Positions 23,100 to 34,760 of a stretch of 64,000 nt of DNA are shown here, piece by piece. Location of the stretch: NCBI RefSeq assembly GCF_029784155.1, contig NC_073691.1, forward strand, positions 26,200,146 to 26,264,145. The letters are read 5' to 3'. Each line of letters begins with the position of its first letter. Position 1 is the stretch's first letter. Source of the stretch: Uranotaenia lowii. Lineage: Eukaryota > Arthropoda > Insecta > Diptera > Culicidae. The notes under the pieces were generated by a model. That model had not been told where the DNA came from. It was given only the letters and a program-made list of their open reading frames with translations, and searched no databases. The translations under genes and the position numbers were made by a program.

Positions 23100-26000
23100 A
23101 AAAAAAATTTACGCTAGGTACTTTTTTTAATCAAAAAGTTTAGGACAAAAAAATTGTTTTCTTGAGAATAGCTTGCTGATTTTAGATTTTGATATCCATG
23201 AAAATATTTAAATCAGTGCAGTTTAAGATTCTCAATACAATAAAGTTATCAAAACACAGTTCTTTATACTAAATCACAATCCATTATTGACATTTGAGTA
23301 AACCGAGTTATCAAGCATTTATTGATGTTTATTGTTCTACAAAAGAATTGTATATAGTAAACCGGTTGGATAGAAATCATGCCAATCAAATGAACAATCA
23401 ATAGAGCCAGTTAGATGTTTTTAATCTGAATTTTCTTCATTTTTGCACGTTTTATGTTCAAAATGACATTGCATTCATTCATTAAATAAGAAAACGGAAT
23501 GTTATCTTAAATGGACCAAAAACGCTCATAATATAATGAAATAGAGGCCTTACCACACAATCCAATTTAAACTGGAAATTATTTTCATTCTAAAACTTAT
23601 TTTTGAACATAGACATTTCCGTTACAATCGTTTTTGTGACATTACAAAAAAAAATCAATGTGGCTCTCGGCATTACCTCATTGAAATATTCTTTGGCAGG
23701 TAGCACTAATTAGACTTAACAAGTCGAATTCACCGTGCAATTGCATTTTTTACCAACACACTCTTCAATAGACTGAGGGGGTTGCCGTGAGCTAGGTTTT
23801 GTCTGTAAAATAAGATTTTTCACCGTTCATCTAGACATTTTTCAGAACATGCTTTGGAATCATTTACACAGAAATTGCACATATTTAAACAACATTGACG
23901 TTTTTAACTGTACTATAAGTTTTTCTTCATAATGAGACTAAATAGTAAAAGATTCTAGAAATAGCAGAATCGCACATTCGTTTTGCCAACATTTCACAGT
24001 GGTCCAGGACGGAACTTTATCGTAACAAAATTCATTACAAAGTTATTATAAGAGATTTAGTAATGGTGATTTTAAAAAAAGCTCAACCGTCCATGCGCTA
24101 TAAAAATCTTAAATCAAATATTATGGCGTGTAACTTTTGCATGATTTACTCATAAAAACATTTTAAGCACTGTGAACAGATGAAGCCAAATAGTCTTCTA
24201 CAAAGTTGTATCCAACAATTTTTGAGGCAACTTTACCGAAGAGTTTTTTTTATTTGTGAATGATTACATTTTTTTCATAACATTGAATATCTTTTTCTGT
24301 GGTAATAGTAAGGTTTGTGGTTTGTTCACAAAAAAATGTACTGCGAGAATCAAGGAATATTTAAAATTGAAAGTTATATTTATTCAAACTTCCAGTACAT
24401 ATCTTGTGATTTTTAAATTATGCAAATTTCTCAGCTTTTATTTTAATAGAGCATTTAGAACTCTTTCTATACAACTTTAACAGTCTTTTTAGCAAATGCT
24501 TTAACAGCGTTTTCAGAACCACCTAAAAACAAATGTTTGAATCAAGAATCCAAGCACTTCTCAAGACCATAAAAGTTGTAAAACTAGCTGCTTATAAAAT
24601 GCCATTATAAAACCGTATTAAAACTTTCAAATGCTAGTAGGGTGTCGAACAATATGTCAAAACAGAAGATTTTGAAATTCTTGATTTGGATTCTATTTTT
24701 TTCTTTCATTTTGAACATTTGATTTCGGAAAATTTGAGCGTCCTAAAATTGAATCATTAATCAAATTTTATCCATTTCCTCTAACTTCTGTTTAATCTGT
24801 GTCTCATTTAGTCTTACAGACTTTTCAAAGAATTTCTAAGTGTTCTGTTTAATGATAAATTGAAAAAATGTTTTTTTAGTTCAATGTTATGTACATATGT
24901 AGATGTTGAAATTTGTATCCGTTTTAAAAATTTGCTAAGGTAAAACAAAACAGACTGACAAAATATGAAAAGGAGAATCGATCGAACGCTCTAGTTGTTC
25001 CGAGAAAAGCTGAAAAAACATTAATTGAATTCAATCCTCAATTAATCACTCTTGTTCAGGATATGAAATGGATTTCTTCACACTATTAGTTTTTTTGCAA
25101 TCGATTCTCGATTCGAAACCGGAAAATGTCCAGTAGTGGAAGCCCTACTCCAAACACAGCTCCCGACAATCAAGGTTCATAAAATTTATCACCACTAAAA
25201 GATATAAAGATTCCCATTCACCCTGCCTAGGCACACATACACGGGCATGCACACCAACAAAGTGCTGCTTGAGGGGAAAAAATTAAAAGCACCTTTTTGT
25301 GACTATCTTTGGCGGCCAGGAACATTTTGACACCAGACACCATCAGGAAGCAACAACGAAAGGACATCTTCTCTCAGTCGAGTTTCATCCCCCCTTACCT
25401 TGGTAAGGGGGGATTGTAGAAATCTCAGAATCTTTTTCTTTTCTTTTTAACTTCAGGGTAAGAGTTTTTATATTCAATTTAATCTGACTTAGTCCACCCA
25501 CACACCCCCATAAAAAAGAGCCCAAAGTGAAAAGATTACAGACAAAAAAAACCTAAGGATGGTCCCTTAATCTTTTTATCGCCAAGTTGCTGTGGGATGG
25601 TGTCCTTTCAAAATGTTCGAACTCATTTTCTGCTGCAGTTTTTCCTCCGTCTATGGCAAAATGCAGCTTTCCCTGCAACTTGTAATACTCCAAGATGAAG
25701 GCAAAAACTTGCGGGGAGCTACTAGCTCTGGTAATTTCATAATTTATGTTGTCGTTGGAAGATTTAAGGGTTTTTTTTCATTCAATCTGATTACATGGCC
25801 AAGCTATGAAGGTGGAGCAAATCCTTCCAAGCTTATAATGCCTGTCATTCAGGTGAAAAGTGTTTCTTTATCATAGTTTTTTCAAAAGAAAACTAAATCT
25901 TAAGTGGTGCTGTTCGTAGTTCTTGTCAAAAACTGTTTTTATCGCTTAATGTTTTTTTAACAAACCTTCAAATAAGATTGCAAGAACTTTAATTATCTAA

Positions 26001-26315
26001 AAGTAATCAAAATGTTGAGCAGTTGAACTCAACAGTTCAACTAACTTGAGTTTCTTCCAAAAAAAAGTGTGCCATTGAACTATTTTGAAATGGAAAATGG
26101 TAAAAAGAGACTCATTTCCCAGCACCCTTCAGGGAAAAAGGCGGGATTTTCAATTTTCTTGCGAATTTTCCCATTTTTCCAATTTGCCTCCACATGCTGG
26201 CTACAAAACGCAAAATAAGTGGACGATGAACACCGGGCAGCACTCATTCGGTTTGTTCAATCGATTTTACAGTTGCACAAAATAAACTTCAGATATTTTG
26301 TAGCTGCTATTTCTC
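23100..26315. other. AT-rich intergenic sequence, no gene seen
   Basis: No supported gene. A GC-rich hairpin lies at 25387-25414 (ATCCCCCCTTACC, a TT centre, then its reverse complement). The frame at 25592-25876 shows no recognisable domain. Confidence 0.45.
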
Positions 26316-27052
26316 TTAAGGGGGGGGTAGGGTCTAACGGGTATAAAAAAACACCATTTTCACGATTTTTTTCTAGAGCTATCGTTCAAACAAATGTATT
26401 CAAATTTTTTGCATTATACAAAGAATTGTTAAAAGAACATTTAGTAATTTTTTCGTAGAAAAATATTGAAAAATGAGCCGGCGACGGAGCATTTTCGAGG
26501 ATGCCTTTTAGAAAACAGGATTTGCGGTGGACACTGTATCTCAGCACAGAATCATCTGAAATCAAAAAATCAGTGCAAAATATTTTTAATAGATGTTTTT
26601 CTAGACCCCAACGTTTTTGTTTAACTTAAAAATATTTTTATGAAATTTTTGTGGCTGTTTGAAGTAAAAACTACGATTTTTCACTTAAAAATCCGCCATT
26701 TTTCACCTGTAAATTCTCCCCAAAGTAAAAAAATCAAAAAAGAAAAACGTTGGGGTCTGGTATTTTATATGTAGAAAATATGTTCCAAATTTGAAAAGAA
26801 TCGGATAAGTAGTTTTCAAATGACGATGTCCACGGGCTTTAAAAATGTGCTTTCGAGAAAAACGCGTTTGAAGTTTCTGCTCTTGCTTTCTTGCAGTATT
26901 AGATAGGAGGAGATAAAGGCCTATAACTTCTACAGTTTTGCTTCAATTGACTTGAAAATTTGACACAACATTCTTGAAATGTTTTACAATAAGAAAATAA
27001 AAAAATAAAAAAATCGATTTTTTGAAAGTGTTAGACCCTACCCCCCCCTTAA
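26316..27052. mobile_element. TTAA-flanked MITE (piggyBac-like), 737 bp
   Basis: A perfect 23-bp inverted repeat: the left end begins TTAAGGGGGGGGTAGGG (26316) and the right end finishes CCCTACCCCCCCCTTAA (27052). The outermost TTAA on both sides is the target duplication typical of piggyBac-superfamily insertions. Internally, AGACCCCAACGTTTTT (26603-26618) recurs inverted at 26743-26758. There is no transposase frame, so the copy is non-autonomous and presumably moved by a piggyBac-type enzyme encoded elsewhere. Superfamily assignment rests on TTAA and is inference; G-rich ends are not the commonest piggyBac form. Confidence 0.8.
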
Positions 27053-29275
27053 ACTCTTAGAAAAAATACTGCAAAAAATTGTTGAAATTTCTCATTTCAT
27101 TATAAAACAATCATGTCAATTTTATTCAAAACATACTAGTCTGTGAAAAAATTACGGTATCAGAACATATAATTATTGACCTAAGTAAAGAAAAATTCAT
27201 TTGAAAAACTAAAATTGACAGTCTTTGGTTTTAGAATTGATAATCCAAGCTCCGCCTATGCAATTACAAAAAAAATGTTTTTCTGCTCAAGAATTCGAAA
27301 AATAAAATTGAGATTAAAGAATTTTGTCATTTGGAAATGAAACTCTATCATAAAAATATTACGAGGTGATAAAAAACAAAATGAAAAATCTTAGAAAATT
27401 ACTTGTGCGAATTGAAAATATTCCTTATTTGAGTAAAGCTCCTTTTTAAAATTCAGGCTCGATTGAAAATTGTAAATTATAAATAACTTCATCAAGGCTG
27501 GAACAAATATAAAAATTTTCAAATGTCAACCCTCCCTTCGTTTGAAAATGCTTGAAGGTTAAAGCATTTTTTTGTAAATTTTATAAAACTATCAATTTTT
27601 CGAACAACTGCAACAGTTACAAACAACTATGGAAGCTGAAAAATTTCGTTCTTTTTTCAATGCAAAAAATTAAATAAAACTAAGAAAATAAAATTGAATT
27701 ACTAAAACTCCTCTTAATTTTTGACAGAACTTCGTAATGATTTCGATTTGTGTGTTTTAATATTCAATAGTTGACTCTTAATTAAAAAGCTGCCAGCAAG
27801 TTCAATTTAATCGGTTTCAACTCTCTGGAGCCACCAGGTTTCCAGAATGATAAAATAGTTAAATCAACACTTTTTCCATGTTTGAAAAATAACATCCAGC
27901 AGGTTCTACTGACCTTGATGATAAATTTTTATCCAAGCTCTTCTCTGCGGAACCGATTTTGGTCACCCTCTTTTGACACTTTTGTTACCTGACTTTCGGT
28001 TGAATCCGTTCAAACTAGAGTTGTTGTTTTGAATTTCAAAATGTGAAAAATAATTAAGTTTAATGCTGCAAAAAATTCATCGACAATAATAAAGAAACTA
28101 ATCCGTTTATCTGCCTTCGATTGGATAAACATATGCACTAAAAAAAAATAACTCTCTGGAGCCACAAAATTTTCTAGAGTATTAGATATTCATTTGATCA
28201 TGTTCTTTCCATGTTTGATGAAACCATTCCCCATCAATTTCAAATCTGTTCATTTGCTTGAAGTTATCAAAAAAACAAGAAAAATCGGGTTGGAGCTTTG
28301 ATGCTCGAAATAATCTTACTGAACGGTGTAAGCCAATCTTCCGGGAGGGAGCCGAACCAACTTTTCTCATCAAAACCCATCGATAGTTTTAAGTCTCGTC
28401 GATTAATATCCAGACTGCTCAATAATGGTAATTTTCATCTCTTTTTCATTTGTCGATCCTTTCAGGCAGCGGAAAAACAAATTCCTGCTCTTTTTTTATT
28501 CCCTTGGAGATTATTTGCTCGAAAACAACACCAGCCCCAGTAGTGCTGGGAAGAATGAACTTGTTTGCCTGTTCCTTTCTTAGGGAGCGGGAGAATTTGC
28601 CAAATCCAAAACTAAGGGGAAAGCCCTACGGGCTGGGGGTTTTTTCCCAGTGTTTGTGAGGCCACCACAGCTTGCTTCCTTGAAGCGTTAAGGATTCATT
28701 TCAACTTTTGCAAGAATTTCGGAATCGTTCCTTGAAGAAACATCGCAAGAAGGAAAATAAAGCATTGTCATTCAGTCTCAGAAGTGACAGGAAGCAGATG
28801 AAAAGAAACGAATGAGAAATAGTGCTCGAAAGATGAATGATTGACCAAAATGTTTTTCGGTTGTTCCGAAAAACATGAAAATAAAAGGTATTTTTGCGAT
28901 TGGATCTAGAGTAAGGTTGGTTGAAGTTGGACGAAAAGATGCAAGGACTTGATTATCTTTATTTTTTCAAAATCTACAAAAATTTGGATTTTGATTTGTC
29001 AGAATTCGAGCTCGCGATTGTGATTTTTATTTTCAAAATTCAGCATTCTTAACATCCCATAAAAAAATTTCAATAATTTTATTCTGATGGTTTCAATCAT
29101 GAATGTCAAGACTTGATTCGAAATTGTAATATTTTATTCCATTAGGCTTAATCTGTGTATTTTTTTTTTTTAGACATTTTGAGTTCCAATTTCATCGTTG
29201 CATTCATGATTTCAAATAGTCTTTCTAAAGCACCAATGTTGAACTTTTAATTCATTTTTTTCATGTTTCATGAAT
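27053..29275. other. AT-rich spacer, no gene seen
   Basis: No supported gene. AACTCTCTGGAGCCAC occurs at about 27820 and again at about 28149, each followed about 55 bp later by TTTCCATGTTTGA, so a diverged direct duplication of roughly 75 bp is present. Confidence 0.45.
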
Positions 29276-29366
29276 GTTCGAAGCCCAGCCTTAATTTTGG
29301 CCTTCTGGATAAAACTTCGGCTTAGGTGCAGCTTATTAGCCACATCCCAAATGGTGGCTTTCGGGT
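29276..29366 (-). pseudogene. Mariner transposase fragment
   Basis: Read on the minus strand, this encodes a mariner-like segment (VANKLHLSRSFIQKAKIKAG then LRT), the second helix-turn-helix part of the DNA-binding domain. It is only about 30 codons and lacks the DDE/D catalytic domain. The plus-strand right edge abuts the BEL/Pao fragment directly. A second, longer fragment of the same family lies at 33765-34095 in the same orientation and overlaps this one in protein coordinates, so the two are separate copies rather than one split element. Confidence 0.7.
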
Positions 29367-30060
29367 TTCGGTTCTGAGTGTAACTTCATGACAGAAACAC
29401 TTTGTCAACGATTGGGAGTGCAGCGGAAATCAATAAATATCTTGGTAGTCGGTATCGGTCAAGCAAACAGCCATATCAAGCACCAGATTTCAGCATTGAT
29501 TAGATCCAGAATGTCCAGTTTTAGCAGACAAATGGATTTTCTCGTCCTTCCTAAGGTTATAGCTGATCTTCCTACAGCTACCGTCAATACTTCCAACTGG
29601 AAACTTCCACCAGGAGTAAATCTTGCCGATCCATCGTATTGTTAATCCAAGTCTATTGATCTAGTTCTTGGAATACAGGACTTCTCTGAGTTCTTTCAAA
29701 CCGGAAACAAAATTCGACTAGGAGAGGGACTGCCAACGCTGACCGAATCGATATTTGGATGGGTGGTATCTGGAGTTGTAGACAACTGGCTAATTTCTTC
29801 GCAAATCATATGTAACACCGCTGTTTCACATGATTTGGATGAAAACTCAACTCGATTTTGGATTTGTGAAGAGATGGAGCCTCTTCACAATTATTCGTCC
29901 AAAGAGTCGCGCTGTGAGGAGAAATTTGTGCGCACGGTGCGCAGAGGATCGGATGGCAGGTACACAGTGAGCGTTTCCAAGGATGAAGACGTATTTCCAA
30001 GCATTGGCGATTCAAGGGATATCGCTTATCGACATCTTCAAAGCCTAGAGCTTTGACTGG
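29367..30060 (+). pseudogene. BEL/Pao retrotransposon, aspartic protease and linker region
   Basis: Decayed Pao-type pol sequence. It opens at GSECNFMTETLCQRLG and continues VVGIGQANSHIKHQ, FLVLPKVIADLPTATVN and WKLPPGVNLADP, the DUF1758/Peptidase_A17 region of BEL/Pao pol. After a stop at 29643 the same polyprotein resumes with IRLGEGLPTLTESIFGWVVS, RFWICEEMEPLHNY and RRGSDGRYTVSVSK. The gag and the beginning of the protease, including its expected catalytic Asp region, are missing at the 5' side, where a mariner fragment abuts. Stops and frame changes show it is dead. Confidence 0.85.
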
Positions 30061-30956
30061 CAAGGGAGCCCGAGATGCGCCAACAGTATACTCATGTTAA
30101 GCCGACTATCTGAATCTTGGGCATATGCGGAAGATAGATGAGACCCTAGATGCAGGACGAGTACGCTGTTATTTACCGCACCATGCGGTGATTAAGGAAT
30201 CGAGCACTACCACCAAGCTTCGAGTTGTATTCGACGCTTCGTGTTCGACCTCAACGATATTTTACTAGAGGGGCCGGTAACCCAGGATGATCTCCGGTCA
30301 ACCATCCTAAGAAGCCGAACGAAGCAGTTCATGGTCGTCGCTGACGTTGAAAAAAATGTTTCGTCAAATTCACATTAGCGATGCGGACAAACCCTTGCAG
30401 AGTATTTTGTGGCGAGAAGATCTAACCGAGGAAGTTAAAACTTACGAATTATTTAACCATCGTAACGTATGGGACCAAACCGGCACCATTTCTAGCTACC
30501 AGAGTTTTGAAACAACTAGACAGGCTCACAGGAACTGACGATGAGTTAGAAGCAGTTTTACTAAGCCGTGAATTGAGAAGGTTAACAGAATATGGTGGAT
30601 TCAACCTTCGAAAGTTTGCTTCGAATTCGCGGAAGGTCTTGGAGGATTTACCTGATGAGTATTTAGCCTTAACTGCAGGCGAAGAGGTTGATCTCGATAC
30701 CGATCCTTCGGTAAAAACCCTCGGCCTAGTATGACAACCAAGGACGGATACGTTCAGGTTCCAATTCATCATAAAGTCCATCGGAGTGAGGGAGCCCCAA
30801 ACAAAACGGAAGGTCTTATCTGTAATCGCGACACTGTTTGATCCATTGGGACTGATTGGAGCAGTCATAACAACCGCAAAAATCATAATGCAGCAGCATT
30901 GGTGTATTGAAGACGAGAATTGAAAGAAATTAGATTGGGATCTACTAATATTTCGA
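30061..30956 (+). pseudogene. BEL/Pao reverse transcriptase, deleted and frameshifted
   Basis: Readable pieces in changing frames: RCYLPHHAVIKESSTTTKLR, VVFDASCSTST, DLRSTILRSRTKQFMVV, ADVEKMFRQIHISDADKPLQ (carrying the first catalytic Asp), VTYGTKPAPFLATRVLKQL, then GGFNLRKFASNSRKVLE, DPSVKTLGL and KRKVLSVIATLFDPLGLIGA. Between KQL and the GGFNLRK block, BEL/Pao enzymes normally carry the YxDD box. Here the spacing is far too short and the box is absent, so an internal deletion removed an essential part of the active site. The fragment ends at about 30956, where a non-LTR element is inserted. Confidence 0.85.
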
Positions 30957-32072
30957 ATCATCACTTCAAAGCCACATACGACACGATCGACCGTAATGAG
31001 CTATGAAAAATCATGGGCGAGAACGGCTTCTCCGGGAAGCTGATCAGACTGATCAAGGCGACGATGGATGGAACGCAGTGTTGTGTGCGAATTTCGGGTG
31101 AATTGTCGAGTTCATTCGAATCGCGCAGGAGGCTTTGACAAGGTGATGGTCTATCCTGCATGATGTTCAACGTGGCGCTAGAAGGTGTTATTCGACGAGC
31201 GGTGGGCGAAATGCGGAGCACGATTTTCAACAGATCCAGTCAACTTATCTGCTTTGCCGATGACATTGATATAGTCGGCAGATCATCTGCGGCGGTGGAG
31301 GAGATCTACCGCAAACTGAAACGCGAAGCAGGAAGGATTGGATTGATGATTAATACGTCCAAGACGAAGTACATGCTGGCCTGCGGATCCGGGACCGACC
31401 GAGCCCGCTTGTCCAGTAATAAAAAGGTCACGATCGACGGCGACGAGCTGGAGATAGTCGAAGACTTTGTTTATCTCGGCTCACTGGTGACCGCAGACAA
31501 TGAAACCAGCCGTGAGATCCGGAGGCGAATTATCAGCGGAAGTCGTGCCTACTAAGGACTCCACAAGCAACTGCGGTCGAGAATACTTAGCCCTCGCACG
31601 AAGTGTAACCTGTATATGACGCTCATTAGACCGGTTGTTCTCTACGGGCACGAGACATGGACATTGCTCGAGGAGGACCTGCGTACACTTGGAGTATTCG
31701 AGCGACGAGTGTAAAGAACCATATTTGGCGGCGTACAGGAGAACGGAGTGTGGAGGCGAAGGATGAACCACGAGCTCGCGCGACTCTACGACGAACCCAG
31801 TATCCAGAAGGTGGTGAAGGCTGGCCGGATACGCTGGGCGGGACATGTTGCGAGAATGCCGGACGACTGTCCTGCAAAACAGGTGTTCGCTACGAATCCG
31901 GTAGGAATAAGACGAGCGGGGGCGCAACGAGCGAGGTGGTTAGACCAAGTGGAGCGTGATTTGACGAACGTAGGGTGCCCGAGAAATTGTAGAACGGTTG
32001 CCATGGACCGAGTGAATTATAGGAATTATGTTCGTCAAGTAATGTCGTGAGACGGTATACTATGTAAATAAA
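30957..32072 (+). pseudogene. 5'-truncated non-LTR retrotransposon RT, inserted in BEL/Pao
   Basis: Begins at the catalytic block FKATYDTIDRNEL and continues GFSGKLIRLIKATMDG, QGDGLSCMMFNVALEGVIRR, CFADDIDIVGRS (31250-31290), VTIDGDELEIVEDFVYLGSL, MTLIRPVVLYGHETWTL and AGRIRWAGHVARMPDD, to VMS-stop at 32050. One frame is kept throughout, broken by four stops (about 31002, 31136, 31553 and 31713) that each replace one expected residue (W, R, Y, L), so decay was by point mutation. The 5' two-thirds is missing, as usual for truncated LINE insertions. BEL/Pao sequence resumes at 32075 (WRIFYNQLPQLNDLRIP). I leave the clade open. Confidence 0.85.
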
Positions 32073-33640
32073 TGGTGAAACCTGGCGGATATTCTACAAT
32101 CAACTTCCTCAATTGAATGATTTACGGATTCCAAGGTGCTCGCTGGTATCAAATGCGGTTGAACGAGAGCTGCACGTCTTTTCTGACGCATCCGAAAAGG
32201 CATATATTGAATACGATTGAAAGGGAGCCTTTGTAAAAATAAGATTGTTACCAAAGGTCATCTCAGCACAAAGAAATTGAAGGAAGTAGTATTCGCAGTT
32301 ATTCGTTGTATTTAACAGGAGGCGTTTAGGGACGAATGGAAGGCACTATCCAAGGGAACGGAGTTAACTTGAACTTCGGCATTAAAGTGGTACAATCCAA
32401 GAATTGGTTTCGATAATCTAATTCGCTTTGGCGGGAGACTAGCCAACTCCGACGAGACTGTAGACGTAAAACACTCAATTGTGCTGCCAGCTAGACACCC
32501 ATTCACGCGACTCCTCCTAAAACACCACCATCTGAAAATAATACATGCGGCTCCCCAGCTTTTATTTGCTACAATTCGATTGCAGTATTGGCCACTTGGA
32601 GGACGCAGTATTGTTAGACGAGTGGTACACAATTGCTTAAGATATATCGGCAGAAACCCAAGACCATGGAGCAGTTTATGGGAGAACTACCAGCAGCTCG
32701 AGTAACAGTTTCACCTCCCTTTTGTAAGGCAGGAGTGGACTACTTCGGACCTATCTACGTTCGCCCAGGGCCTCGGCAACCGGCTGTTAAGGCTTACGGA
32801 GCTCTTTTCGTTTTCCTTTGTACCAAAGCGATTCACCTGGAATTGGTTACTGATATGTCTACTGAAAACTTTATTCAGGCACTCGAGCGTTTCATCGGCT
32901 GAAGATCGATACCTACAGATCTGTGTTCTGACAACGGGACAAATTTCATTGGGGCGAGAAATCAGATGAAGCAGTTATTAGACAAGCTCCACAGCAAGGA
33001 CTATCATCGGAAAATCGTAGGAAAATGTGCTGAGCTGGAAATTCAATGGCACTTTAATCCGTCTGCAGTTCCTCATTTCGGAGGATTATGGAAGGCGGCA
33101 GTCAAATCTGCGAAACGACATCTGTTGAAGATTATGGGAGAAAATGCAGCTTCATACGAAGACCTCAACACGCGTTTTATAAAAATCGAGGCTTGTCTTA
33201 ACTCCAGGCCATTGACCCCGTTATCAGAGGACCCCAACGACTTAGCACCTTTAACTCCTGGACATTTTCTAGTGGGCAGACCACTTATGCAACTTCCGGA
33301 ACACGAATGGACTGAAGCACCCACTAATAGGTTGAACAATATTCAGCTGAATCAGCCGCGACTCCAGCATTTTTGGACACGTTAGAGAAAGGAATATTTG
33401 TCGCAGCTTCAAGGAAGAACGAAGAGTTGGAAACAGGCAGTTCCAATTAAGGTTGGACAGCTTGCAGTCATCAAGGATGAAAACCTGCCACCTCTACGTT
33501 GGAGAACGGGACGTATAACCGACGTGCATCCAGAATCAGAGGGAGTAGTACGTGTGGTAACGCTGAAAACGGCATGTGGAGCAACAACGCGGGCGGTAGA
33601 GAAATATGTTTACTTCTCCCGGGGCTTCAACCTGTTGTAG
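32073..33640 (+). pseudogene. BEL/Pao RNase H edge and integrase, inactive
   Basis: After the insertion, BEL pol resumes with WRIFYNQLPQLNDLRIP and VFSDASEKAYIE (start of RNase H). A deletion follows, then YNPRIGFDNLIRFGGRLAN, HPFTRLLLKHHHLKIIHAAP (His pair of the integrase zinc finger; a frameshift destroys the second Cys), AGVDYFGPIYVRPG (first catalytic Asp), DLCSDNGTNFIGA (second Asp), HFGGLWKAAVKSAKRHL and DPNDLAPLTPGHFLVGRPLM. The C-terminal DUF5641-like part holds PLRWRTGRITDVHPESEGVV and ends FNLL-stop at 33640. The catalytic Glu normally in the W-E position is Lys here (codon 33092-33094), and there are stops at about 32900 and 33383. No LTR is seen on either side. Confidence 0.88.
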
Positions 33641-33764
33641 ATGAATCTGGCATTTGAGTCGTTATGAAGATCCAAGGTGTGTTCGAGGGGCATTCTTGTT
33701 ATCTCATTTCAGAAACTACGACCCCGCGGAACCGCACAACCAACCCAGAATACGATCCCATCCC

Positions 33765-34095
33765 AAACATGTACCTTGACGTTCGAAGCCCAGCCTTAGT
33801 TTTGGCCTTCTGGACAACAACTTCGGTGCAGCTTCTCAGCCACTTTCCGAACGGAGGCGTTCGGGTTTTCCCAACTACGCGGTTGTGATTTTTGGAGTTG
33901 TACGGTACACTTTTTCCTTCATTTCTGGGTGTCCGATCAGTCGGCGGTCAGTCGTTCCTCGAACCGCTTAATCACTCGCGACACCGTGGAATTCGCGATT
34001 CCAAACGTTTTAGCTATGGAACGGTGCGAGAGATCCTTGTTCTCGTGATGAATGTGCAAGATTTCATCACGCACGAGCTGTTATTTTGACTCCAC
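33765..34095 (-). pseudogene. Mariner transposase N-terminal fragment
   Basis: On the minus strand: VRDEILHIHHENKDLSHRSI, then AKTFGIANSTVSRVIKRFEE (helix-turn-helix), a frameshift, DRTPRNEGK, ASVRKVAEKLHRS and QKAKTKAGLRT. This is the bipartite DNA-binding region of a mariner transposase. The catalytic domain is absent and at least two frameshifts are present. No terminal inverted repeats were found. Confidence 0.8.
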
Positions 34096-34218
34096 TCCCG
34101 CGAGTTTTGATCACAGGACTTTAAAACTTGCAGGATGTAAACAATGCACTATGAACTAAATGCACTCACATTTTCATTAAATTCTACCCAACGGTTAAAA
34201 AGTTAGAGCAAGTTCATA

Positions 34219-34760
34219 GTGTGGCAATTTCATCATGGACACCCTCTAGGGGACAGACTCAGTTTTACGAGTCATGTCGACTACGTAAGTAAAAGAGCGG
34301 CAATGGCCACGGCCGCACTCACACGGATGATATCGAACTTTTCGGCAATCCGCAGTAGCAAGAGGAGGATACTGGCAAGCGTGACCACGACAATCTTGCG
34401 GTAACCGGCAGAGACTTAGCAGCGTTCAGCGGATCATGTCGTCCGAAGCTACCTGCCCAGTGGCAGGCGTCATACCCATCTTGGTTTTGATAGAGGAGGA
34501 TGTCTATTGCTGCGACAACAACGACACGCCAAATATACGAGATCTCGCCAACGAGGACTCGATGTCCAACTGGCAGCAGCTGCGGGACAGTTCAGAGAGA
34601 GGAAGGTGAACCCATCGTCTGATCCCGCACATCGGCAGCTGGATCGGAAGAAGACACGGTGAAGTGGACATCCCTATGATGCAAATCCTGATTGCTCATG
34701 GATGCTTCATGAAGTACCACTACCGATTTGGACATGTGTAGGATATTCCTACGCCGTCCG
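34219..34760 (+). pseudogene. R1-like non-LTR retrotransposon C-terminus
   Basis: Opens with GDRLSFTSHVDYVSKRAAM and TRMISNFSAIRSSKRRILAS (region after the RT thumb in R1/LOA-type elements). After frame changes it reads SNWQQLRDSSERGR, THRLIPHIGSWIGRRHGEVD, IPMMQILIAHGCFMKYHYRF and GHV-stop-DIPTPSGGYL. The stops and frameshifts make it non-functional. Endonuclease and RT core are missing on the 5' side. Confidence 0.75.
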
